Source of the DNA: Haliscomenobacter hydrossis DSM 1100
Lineage (GTDB): Bacteria > Bacteroidota > Bacteroidia > Chitinophagales > Saprospiraceae
NCBI RefSeq assembly: GCF_000212735.1
Contig: NC_015510.1
Location: forward strand, 3,312,315-3,376,314
Length of the DNA: 64,000 nt
Reading direction: 5' to 3'
Shown: positions 34,510 through 42,134 of the stretch, piece after piece
Numbering within the stretch: the first letter of the stretch is position 1
Layout: the number at the start of each line of letters is the position of its first letter
Translations under genes and position numbers: made by a program
Notes under the pieces: model-generated
The model's input: the letters and a program-made list of their open reading frames with translations, nothing else
Told to the model about the DNA's origin: nothing
Database searches by the model: none

Positions 34510-35548
34510 GTCGCTGGATTGGGTGGAGCCACTGCGCAACTGCCCCCAGGAGCCCGAGCACCACGCCGAGGGGGATGTTTGGACGCATACCCGCATGGTC
34601 ATTGACGCCCTGCTGGGTTTGCCAGAGTTTCAAACCTTGAGCGAGCGGGAACAATCCCTGCTGCTGCACGCGGCCTTGTTGCACGACGTGGCCAAACCCC
34701 AATGTACGATTGTGGAGGATGGGAAAATCAGCTCTCCCCGGCACGCCAAAATTGGAGAAAAAGTTGCCCGCGAGATCCTCTGGGATGTGGAGATCGGTTT
34801 CCGGGAAGAAGTGTGTGCCCTGGTGCGCCAACACGGCCTGCCCCTCTGGATCATGGAGAAAGCGGATCCGGTACGGGCGGCGATACTGGCCAGCTGGCGG
34901 GTGCGCAATGAATTGACATACCTGTTGGCCAAAGCGGATGTGTTGGGGCGCATCAGTGCTACTCGGGATGAACTGGCCTACCGTGCAGATTTGTTTCGTG
35001 AACTGTGCCTGGAAAATGAGTGCTTTACGCAGGAAGCCATCTGGTTCAACGAGCATAGCCGCTACCGCTACGTCTGGTCGGAAGAGACTTACCCGGTAGA
35101 GTTGTTCGACGATACGGCTTTTGAAGTGGTGGTTTTGGCGGGGGTAGCGGGCAGTGGCAAGGATACCTACTACGCCAAGCATTACCCCCATTTGCCCATG
35201 GTAAGCCTGGATCAGATCCGCAAAGAATTGAAAATCCGCTCGGACGACCGTGAGGGGCAAGGCAAGGTGGCACAACTGGCGTATGAACGCGCCAAGGCTT
35301 TTTGTCGGCGCAAACAGTCTTTTGTGTGGAACAGCACCAACCTCACCCAGGAGTTGCGTAACCGTTTGTTCAATGCGCTGCGGGTATACGATCCACGTTT
35401 TACCATCGTTTACCTCGAAACGAGTCAGGCCAATATTTTTAGCCGGAGGAAAGAGGACATTAAGCACAGCATATTGGAGCGGATGATCGGGCAGTTGGAT
35501 ATCCCTTTGGTGGGGGAAGGGCATGAGGTAAAGTGGGTGCGGGGCTGA
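34418..35548 (+). CDS. HD-Pnk: HD phosphoesterase fused to polynucleotide kinase
   Basis: 376 residues from ATG 34418, overlapping the ligase gene by 92 bp (later non-ATG starts are possible). The N-terminal half is an HD domain (H57, H89-D90 in LLHAALLHDVAKPQ); the C-terminal half has the kinase P-loop VVLAGVAGSGKDTYYAK and a lid-like FSRRKEDIKHSILERM. HD-Pnk of Runella slithyformis, also a Bacteroidota, is a known bifunctional enzyme that removes 2',3'-cyclic or 3'-phosphates and phosphorylates 5'-OH ends. Together with the ligase it should repair broken RNA, for example nuclease-cut tRNA. Confidence 0.9.
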   Translation: MNIGYATGKEPLFGLNGQIFKPQAANWALIESLDWVEPLRNCPQEPEHHAEGDVWTHTRMVIDALLGLPEFQTLSEREQSLLLHAALLHDVAKPQCTIVEDGKISSPRHAKIGEKVAREILWDVEIGFREEVCALVRQHGLPLWIMEKADPVRAAILASWRVRNELTYLLAKADVLGRISATRDELAYRADLFRELCLENECFTQEAIWFNEHSRYRYVWSEETYPVELFDDTAFEVVVLAGVAGSGKDTYYAKHYPHLPMVSLDQIRKELKIRSDDREGQGKVAQLAYERAKAFCRRKQSFVWNSTNLTQELRNRLFNALRVYDPRFTIVYLETSQANIFSRRKEDIKHSILERMIGQLDIPLVGEGHEVKWVRG

Positions 35549-35556
35549 GGGGGGAT

Positions 35557-35802
35557 TAATTCACCACAGATTCGGACGGATGAACACAGATTATTTTTCA
35601 CCACGGATTCGCACGGATGAACACAGATTATTATTTTTTCACCACAGATCCGCACAGATAAACACAGATTATTTTTCACCACGGATTCGCACAGATAAAC
35701 ACAGATTATTTATCATATCTATAAAATCTGTGTTCATCTGTGTGAATCTGTGGTGAAATAATTTGTGTGAATCTGTGGTGAAAACTCCATGTGGTGAAAA
35801 AA
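35557..35802. repeat. Palindrome without gene (family H), longest copy
   Basis: Four forward units (ATTCACCACAGATTCGGACG and variants), loop TATTTATCATATCTATAAAA, then reverse units TCATCTGTGTGAATCTGTGG repeated to the ROK stop codon at 35805. It begins 8 bp after the HD-Pnk stop. Confidence 0.9.
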
Positions 35803-35804
35803 CC

Positions 35805-36716
35805 TCAATCCGCCATCAAAAATGCGGCCCCAAATACCCCTGCACTATCCCCCAGTTTGGGTTTGAGCACCAGGGTATCCAAACGAGGGTTGAATACAAA
35901 CTGCTTGATGCGTTCGATGCCTTCGGTGTACAACAAATCGATGTTGCCCACACCACCACCCAACACAATCACATCTGGATCGAGGATATTGACCAAATTA
36001 GCGATGCCTTTGCCAAAAAAGTGCAACAAGCGCTCAATGGTAGCCGAAGCGTGCGGGTCGCTGTTGACTTTGTAGCGCTCCATGATTTCTTTCAACTTCA
36101 GTTTTTGCCCTGCAATTGAGTGGTAATACCGCTCCAATGCCGGGCCTGAAAATATTGTTTCTACACAGCCAACATGGCCACAATAACACTTGCCACCCGA
36201 TTCATCGAGGAAGCTATGGCCCCATTCGCCACCAATGCCCTGGCGTCCGTTCCAGACCTTGCCATCGATGACCAATCCGCCCCCTACACCACTGCCCATG
36301 ATGACGCCAAAGACCATCCGCGCATTGGGCATCACCTCTTGTACGATCCCCATTTTGGCTTCGGCTACTGCAAAACAATTGGCGTCATTGGCCAATTCAA
36401 AACTTAGCTTTAGGCTTGCCTCAAGGTCCCGTTTGAAGGGCATGTTGTTGATGCAAGTCGTGTTGCTGTTTTTCATGGTTTGGGATAATGGGTCCAGTGC
36501 GCCCGGCGTACCCATGCCAACGGCATCGGGTTGTAGTCCCGACTCCTTTTTCATCAAATCAATCAACACCCCGATTTGGTTGATGATGTGTTGATAACCA
36601 TGTTCTTGTTCGGTAGGTACGCGCAGGCGAGTGAGTACTTGCGGATCTTCCTTGCTCTTGAGAATGACACCTTCTATCTTGGTACCTCCCAAGTCAATGC
36701 CCCAAAGTGGCTTCAT
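35805..36716 (-). CDS. ROK family sugar kinase
   Basis: 303 residues. N-terminal WGIDLGGTKIEGVI is the phosphate-binding motif; GMGTPGALDP and GVIMGSGVGGGLVIDG follow. The ROK zinc motif is present as GHVGCVETI with GKCYCG (Cys cluster) around residues 180-192, and EWGHSF supplies the His. It probably phosphorylates glucose or an amino sugar in the cytoplasm. Divergent from pepA-like gene with a 220-bp space between. Confidence 0.92.
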   Translation of the reverse strand: MKPLWGIDLGGTKIEGVILKSKEDPQVLTRLRVPTEQEHGYQHIINQIGVLIDLMKKESGLQPDAVGMGTPGALDPLSQTMKNSNTTCINNMPFKRDLEASLKLSFELANDANCFAVAEAKMGIVQEVMPNARMVFGVIMGSGVGGGLVIDGKVWNGRQGIGGEWGHSFLDESGGKCYCGHVGCVETIFSGPALERYYHSIAGQKLKLKEIMERYKVNSDPHASATIERLLHFFGKGIANLVNILDPDVIVLGGGVGNIDLLYTEGIERIKQFVFNPRLDTLVLKPKLGDSAGVFGAAFLMAD

Positions 36717-36936
36717 AATTACTGATAGTTTTGTTGAAAATTAGCAAAGACACACGCTAATGCATCGTAAACGCTATTTATCCCTTAAAAATAGCATCTT
36801 TCCTTTATTTTTACGGCCAATCTGTAAAACTGGCGCATAAGTATGGTTTTACATGCAATTTTTTAGTATAAAATTTCATTAGCAGTCTACCGTTGAACAA
36901 TCGGGTGATTGGTTTGAAAAAGCACAGTTCGGGAAG

Positions 36937-38424
36937 ATGAAAATAAATTGGCAGAGTGGTTGGGCCGCAGGAGCACAACAGTTATTGATCCCTATCAGCA
37001 ACAATCAAGGTGACTTAGCCGAGAACCTTGAAGAAATAGCAACTAAGCTGGGAGTGCATTTGACTTCGGCACTCGAGGATTTTAAGGCTGAACCAGGCGA
37101 AACCCTGGTCTTATACGGTCAACACAGCAAGGTGTTTCTTTTGGGTTTGGGCAATTCCCCAGGCTTTGCTGAGGTGTTTCGAGCCGCACGCTTGTTTTCT
37201 GCACGCCAAAAAAGCAAACTGTCTTCAACCTTATGCATCTATCTCGAACAAAGTAGCCTTGCTCCCGACCAACAAATTACTTGTATTGAGGCGTTGGTCA
37301 ACGGTTTGTACCTGGGTATCTACGATGCTGGAAAATACAAGTCAACTGATTTAATTGGCCATCCACTGGCCTCCGCAGAAGCGGCGCTGGAGTTTTATTT
37401 GCCGACGGCACTCCCTTCAAAAGAAGTGGCCAAAGCCGTGGCGCGTGGTCAAGTGGTCGCTGAGGCACAATTGGCAATCCTGGATTTGATCAATGCTCCA
37501 GGCAACAAAAAACACCCGGCAAAAATGGCCGAATTCGCGCGAGAATCAGGGCAACGAGGGAATTTTTCGGTGCGTGTAATGGAAAAAGCTGAATTGGAAG
37601 CCGAAGGGTTTCTGGCACTATTGGGGGTCAATCAGGGCAGTCCCGAGCCTCCGGTTTGTGTGATACTGGAATACGTGCCCGAACAGCCAGCTTTGCGCAG
37701 GATTGGCTTGGTAGGCAAGGGAGTTACTTTTGATACAGGTGGACTATCCATCAAACCCTCGGCGAACATGCACCACATGAAAAGCGACATGAGCGGGGCC
37801 GCCGCAGTGTATGGGGCCATTGAAGTAGCGGCACGCTTGCAATTGCCTTATCATATTATTGGGGTGACTCCCGTTACCGAAAACAGCGTTGATGCGCAGT
37901 CGCTCAAACCCGGTGATGTGATTGGCTCTTACAGTGGGCGTACCATTGAAGTGACCGACACCGATGCCGAAGGGCGCATTATTCTGGCCGATGCTTTGTC
38001 TTATTTGGTACGAAACTATACTGTAGATACCATCATTGACTTGGCGACACTGACCGGGAGTGCCGCAAGGGTTTTGGGTACCCATGCAGCATGTCTTTTT
38101 GCCAACGACGATGCCCTGGCCAATTCCCTGGCAGAAGCGGGTGAGCTGAGTGGCGAACGCCTCTGGCGTCTGCCCCTCTGGGATGTATACAAAGACGAAC
38201 TTAAATCGGATGTGGCCGATTTGCGCAATTTCAGCGGCAAACCTGCCGCTGGAGCCATCAGTGCCGCCAAATTTCTGGAGGTATTTGTGGATGAACACCC
38301 TTCCTGGGCACACCTGGATATTGCCGGGGTAGCGTATGGTGATGTGGATTTTTTACCCCATAAGTCGGCGACAGCGTTTGGGCTGAGGTTGTTGGTGGAG
38401 TGGTTGATGGGGCAGGAGGCCTGA
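36937..38424 (+). CDS. Leucyl aminopeptidase (M17 family)
   Basis: 495 residues. C-terminal catalytic domain shows the two-metal motifs VGKGVTFDTGGLSIKPS (Lys and Asp), MKSDMSGAAAV and NTDAEGR as DTDAEGRIILADAL. It releases N-terminal residues from peptides in the cytoplasm as a hexamer. The N-terminal 170 residues are the usual weakly conserved domain. No operon partner; palindrome L follows 70 bp downstream. Confidence 0.94.
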   Translation: MKINWQSGWAAGAQQLLIPISNNQGDLAENLEEIATKLGVHLTSALEDFKAEPGETLVLYGQHSKVFLLGLGNSPGFAEVFRAARLFSARQKSKLSSTLCIYLEQSSLAPDQQITCIEALVNGLYLGIYDAGKYKSTDLIGHPLASAEAALEFYLPTALPSKEVAKAVARGQVVAEAQLAILDLINAPGNKKHPAKMAEFARESGQRGNFSVRVMEKAELEAEGFLALLGVNQGSPEPPVCVILEYVPEQPALRRIGLVGKGVTFDTGGLSIKPSANMHHMKSDMSGAAAVYGAIEVAARLQLPYHIIGVTPVTENSVDAQSLKPGDVIGSYSGRTIEVTDTDAEGRIILADALSYLVRNYTVDTIIDLATLTGSAARVLGTHAACLFANDDALANSLAEAGELSGERLWRLPLWDVYKDELKSDVADLRNFSGKPAAGAISAAKFLEVFVDEHPSWAHLDIAGVAYGDVDFLPHKSATAFGLRLLVEWLMGQEA

Positions 38425-38493
38425 AAATGAAGTCAAATGCACCTACTTTGAATTTTTATTTTCAAAAACCCTAATTTTCAATTAAATTGGATA

Positions 38494-38818
38494 TCTAAAT
38501 TAACGTGAGTTCTGAATTAACATCGTTTTTAACCACAGAGTTTCGCAGAGTACACACGGAGTTTCGCAGAGTTTTTCTAGTTTTAAGGAGTTTTGCCACC
38601 TGCGGTGGCTGGAGTTCGTACGCTATTAAAATTTGATTTTTTCGTACAGACGCTCATTCAATGTGGCCTCTGTGTACTCTTTACCACCGCAGGTGGCTCT
38701 AACTTCGTGAAACTCCGCGGTTAAAAATTAAGTATGAAGGCAATCTATTAATCAAATAAACACTCAACTAGCTGATATTCAGATTAAAAAACTCAAAACT
38801 CACGTTAAATTAGTTAAG
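38494..38818. repeat. Nested palindrome (family L)
   Basis: Outer arms TAACGTGAGTTCTGAATTAA (38501) and its counterpart ACTCAAAACTCACGTTAAAT (38790). Inner arms TTTTTAACCACAGAGTTTCG...CAGAGTTT (from 38528) and ..AACTCCGCGGTTAAAAA (to 38728). Innermost GCCACCTGCGGTGGC (38596) and ACCACCGCAGGTGGCT (38682). The outer GAGTTnTGAATTAA edge is shared with family G at 27039. No gene inside. Confidence 0.8.
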
Positions 38819-38820
38819 CT

Positions 38821-39072
38821 ATGGGAGAATCAATCTTGAATAAGTTTGAACTTTTGGATATAGATAGGCAAAAGCAACTTTTGGATTTTCTGGATTTTTT
38901 GTTGTTTCAGCAAAAATCAAAACACGTCCAAGAGTTTAATTATGATGCCTATCGAAATCAAATTCTTTCCATTGGCACGTGGTCAGATGATGATGTTGCT
39001 GTTATTGAAGGGACTAAAAATTCAATTTCAAACCCACTCTACACCACCAAGAATAAAACTCCTGCTGCTTGA
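38821..39072 (+). CDS. Truncated orphan antitoxin-like protein
   Basis: 83 residues starting right after palindrome L. RQKQLLDFLDFLLFQQKSK followed by AYRNQILSIGTWSDDDVAVI resembles the DUF2281/antitoxin-type proteins of Bacteroidota, whose end carries a W-S/T-x-x-D motif and normally NW.I..F before a PIN toxin gene. Here the end is replaced by PLYTTKNKTPAA, which lies in the 3' end of the convergent TonB receptor gene (39014-39072 overlap), and no toxin gene follows. It is likely a decayed antitoxin; the assignment is tentative. Confidence 0.45.
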   Translation: MGESILNKFELLDIDRQKQLLDFLDFLLFQQKSKHVQEFNYDAYRNQILSIGTWSDDDVAVIEGTKNSISNPLYTTKNKTPAA

Positions 39073-41893
39073 TCCGCGTAGAATTACCCAGGTAATAACG
39101 CAAGGGCGTATTGGTGATGTTGATGAAATCGCTGAATACATTCAGGTTTTTGCTCAGGTCGTAGTTGGCAGTCAAATCCAGACGAAATTCTTCGTCGTAG
39201 TATTCATCCAAATCGCTATCGGCGCCCAATTGATACAAAAATGCATCGTGATAGTTGGCGGTGAGGCGAGTAAAGAATTTTTTGGAATCAAAAAACAGGG
39301 CAAAATTGGCGGTATGCCGTGCCTGTCCCGGCAGTGAAATGGTTTCCTGCGCCTGATCGGGATCAAAAAAATCAACGTCATCTTCCCCAAAAACTACTAC
39401 GGCATCGGTGAAGTTGGCGGGCAGGCGCTGGTTGATTTTTGCTTCTGAAAAAGTGTAGGTATAATTGGTGTACACGCCAAAATTTTTCAAAAAGCCGGGT
39501 AAAAAATCAAACTTGAACTGAGCTTGCAGCTCCGCACCATATACCGAAGCCTGATTGCCATTGATGGCTTTGGTGATTTCAACCAACCCAAAATCTTTAG
39601 GGTCACCCTCGTGCGCAAAACGTTTGAAGAAAAACACAAAGTCATCAATTTTCTTGTAAAATAGCCCGCCCGAAATCAATCCCTTGGCAAAATAGCGCTC
39701 GGCCAAAAAATCCAGGTTTAAGGATTTGGGGTAGCGCAAATTGGGGTTGCCGAATTTCACCGCTTCCCGATCTTGCTCGCGGTAAGGCAACACATCGTCA
39801 AAATTTGGGCGCGAATAGGTTGACGTCGCTGCTGCCCGGAGGTTGAAGTTTTCATTGACGGCGTATTTCAATTGAATTTGAGGCAACAAAAAACGGTGGG
39901 TGCGTTTGTCGCTCAGCGTATCGATGCCAACAAAACGATTGCCGTTGAGCAAAATTTTTGCCCCTTGGTATTCGATATCCGTTTGTTCAAAACGGAGGCC
40001 GCCGAGAACCATCAGTCGGTCGAAATCGTGGCGAAACATGCCATACGCCGCATAAATCCGCTCTTTGGCGGTATAGTCTTCACCAAAGGATTGGGTGCGG
40101 GTAGCATTGCGGTCGTAGACGAAATGCTGCGGGTAGTATTCATAAAAATCTTTCAACAAGGTAGGCGAAGGCATGTATTCAAGGACGTAGCCTTGGTTGA
40201 GCAGATTGTCTTCCCGAAAACCGTCATTAACGGTTTCCAAAGACAGTTTAGGCCCTACCCCGGGATACAAAATGGACTGAGCGGTATAAGCCCCAAAACT
40301 CTCGGAGCGAATGTCTCTGGTTTTGTCTTTCATCCGAATTTTTCCCCCAAATTTCACATAGCCCTTACTGCTGGTACTGAAGTTGTAGGGGATACTCAGG
40401 TTGAAACGCGGGGTAAAGTTTTTATCGGTCACCAGTCGATTTTCCAACAACAACTCATCCAAAGTGAAATCGCCATAACGGGTAGCATTGCCCGCATTGG
40501 ACGCATTCGGTAAAGTAGCGCGTGGATAAGCCCGGTCACTCGTATCAATGGAAATTGCAATGGCTTGGCCAGGACTTTCAAAGGCGGCTTCCAGGCGTTC
40601 GGGCTCTTTTTCTTCGGCCAAGGCATAAAAAACCTGATAGTCAAAAGTAGCCTTACCGATTTTGTGTTCGCCCCCCAGACTCAGGGTGTACAAGCCTTGC
40701 TTTTTCACGCGGTCGCGCACATCGTGTACCACACCACCATAAAGGTAGTAGGTTTCAGAAAGGGCATCGTCCAGTTCGTAGATCAGCCGGCGGCGGGTTT
40801 CATCGTCGTTGAAACTGTTGTACATGGCCCGCAGATAGATAAAAGAGCCTTTGTTGAAGCGGAAATCAAAAGTTGGACTTACGCTGATGCGGGTGCGGAT
40901 GATGTCGTAGTGGCGCAGTTGCATTTCGCGGTACTGCACCTTGAAGTTGTTGACCCCCGCATTTTGATTGCCAAAAAATGGACCTTTGACAAATTCGTAT
41001 TCGATGTTGTCGGTGCCCTGGTTGTTTTGGAAAAAACTGGAATTGAGGTTGAAGCCAAATTTGCCAAAGCGCTGGCCGTAGGTAAACTGGAATTGATAAT
41101 TGGGTGTTTGGCGCAGGTTGTTATAGCCGCTAGCCAGGGTAGCGCGTACATCAGGAATTTCGTCGGCAGCCTCCTTGGTTTTGATGTTGACGGAGCCACC
41201 AATGCCATCGGCGTCCATGTCGGGCGTCATCACCTTGGATACTTCGATGAAATCGATTTGATCGGCAGGGATAATGTCCATGCCTACGTAGCGGACGCCG
41301 CCCTGGGGAGAGGGAACTTGCTCTCCGTTCACGTTGAAGTTGGTCAGTTCGGGTGGGGTGCCGCGCAACTGTACAAAGCGCCCTTCACCCTGGTCGCGCT
41401 GGAGGGTGATCCCCGGAATGCGTTGCATGACCTCGGCGGCATTCATGTCGGGGAAAGTGGCGATTTGCTCGGCGGAAACGATGTTTTTGATGTTTTCGGC
41501 CTTCTTTTGGTCAATCATGGCCCGGATTTGTCCGGCGGCTTTGCCTTCTATTTGCACTTCAGCTAAAGAAAGGGCACTGGGTTGTAACTTGATGCGAAAA
41601 ACAGGGGCGGGATTTTTGGTAAAATTATGGCGTTGGGTGTAGGGTTCATACCCGATGAAAGCGACTTTGATCACAATCTCTTCGGCTGTAATGCCGGTCA
41701 GATTGAATAAGCCATTGGCATCGCTTATGGTGCCCAAGTCGGTTCCTGCAATTTGGATGGTGGCTCCAATTAGCGCTTCATTGCTGAGGGCATCGATGAT
41801 TTTGCCGGAAATGGAATGGTTTTTTTGGGCAAAAAGGCTTCCTGCAAAGAGAAAAAGTGCAAGCAGCAACTTGGATTTTTTTGGAAGAAACAT
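39014..41893 (-). CDS. TonB-dependent receptor
   Basis: 959 residues from ATG 41891-41893 (MFLPKKSKLLLALFLFAGSL, signal peptide). Residues about 25-110 are a carboxypeptidase-regulatory-like beta sandwich (ISGKIIDALSNEALIGATIQ), the plug has ATFPDMNAAEVMQRIPGI and RGTPPELTNFNVNGEQVPSP, and the rest is a 22-strand-type barrel ending in CRVGLKLNF (aromatic last residue). It imports a large or scarce ligand with TonB energy. No SusD-type partner is beside it, so a non-Sus ligand is more likely. Confidence 0.93.
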   Translation of the reverse strand: MFLPKKSKLLLALFLFAGSLFAQKNHSISGKIIDALSNEALIGATIQIAGTDLGTISDANGLFNLTGITAEEIVIKVAFIGYEPYTQRHNFTKNPAPVFRIKLQPSALSLAEVQIEGKAAGQIRAMIDQKKAENIKNIVSAEQIATFPDMNAAEVMQRIPGITLQRDQGEGRFVQLRGTPPELTNFNVNGEQVPSPQGGVRYVGMDIIPADQIDFIEVSKVMTPDMDADGIGGSVNIKTKEAADEIPDVRATLASGYNNLRQTPNYQFQFTYGQRFGKFGFNLNSSFFQNNQGTDNIEYEFVKGPFFGNQNAGVNNFKVQYREMQLRHYDIIRTRISVSPTFDFRFNKGSFIYLRAMYNSFNDDETRRRLIYELDDALSETYYLYGGVVHDVRDRVKKQGLYTLSLGGEHKIGKATFDYQVFYALAEEKEPERLEAAFESPGQAIAISIDTSDRAYPRATLPNASNAGNATRYGDFTLDELLLENRLVTDKNFTPRFNLSIPYNFSTSSKGYVKFGGKIRMKDKTRDIRSESFGAYTAQSILYPGVGPKLSLETVNDGFREDNLLNQGYVLEYMPSPTLLKDFYEYYPQHFVYDRNATRTQSFGEDYTAKERIYAAYGMFRHDFDRLMVLGGLRFEQTDIEYQGAKILLNGNRFVGIDTLSDKRTHRFLLPQIQLKYAVNENFNLRAAATSTYSRPNFDDVLPYREQDREAVKFGNPNLRYPKSLNLDFLAERYFAKGLISGGLFYKKIDDFVFFFKRFAHEGDPKDFGLVEITKAINGNQASVYGAELQAQFKFDFLPGFLKNFGVYTNYTYTFSEAKINQRLPANFTDAVVVFGEDDVDFFDPDQAQETISLPGQARHTANFALFFDSKKFFTRLTANYHDAFLYQLGADSDLDEYYDEEFRLDLTANYDLSKNLNVFSDFINITNTPLRYYLGNSTRIKQQEFYSWWCRVGLKLNF

Positions 41894-41913
41894 AATTGGA
41901 ACGCTAGAAGCGA

Positions 41914-42097
41914 CATGAATCATCCCGAATTTTTAAAAACGACCAAAGCGGTTCAAAAAAGTAGCACAAAGGACACAAAGGAAAGCACAAAGTGCACAAA
42001 GACAAGCGCTGCCTTGTGTTCTTTGTGCTTTTCTTTGTGCACTTTGTGTTAAAAATGTGTCGCTTTTGTTGCACTAAAAAATTCGGAATGACTCATG
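41914..42097. repeat. Palindrome (family A, copy 2)
   Basis: The same element as 1003-1180: ATGAATCATCCCGAATTTTT, ..GACCAAAGCGGTTC.., CACAAAGGACACAAAGG units and the reverse arm ending ATTCGGAATGACTCATG. Differences are mostly in the unit number (a CACAAAGTGCACAAAG unit). It separates the TonB receptor start and the duplicated-domain gene's end. Confidence 0.92.
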
Positions 42098-42134
42098 TTT
42101 GTGCTTGTTTTTCAAATACAATCAAGAACCCTTA

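Noticed and set aside
33817-35548. Toxin-antitoxin or defence island around the RNA ligase
   Set aside because: No toxin, effector or sensor gene is adjacent; the pair is better explained as RNA repair.
40565-41566. 333-residue plus-strand frame
   Set aside because: It lies wholly antisense to the TonB receptor, whose domains are clear; a composition effect.
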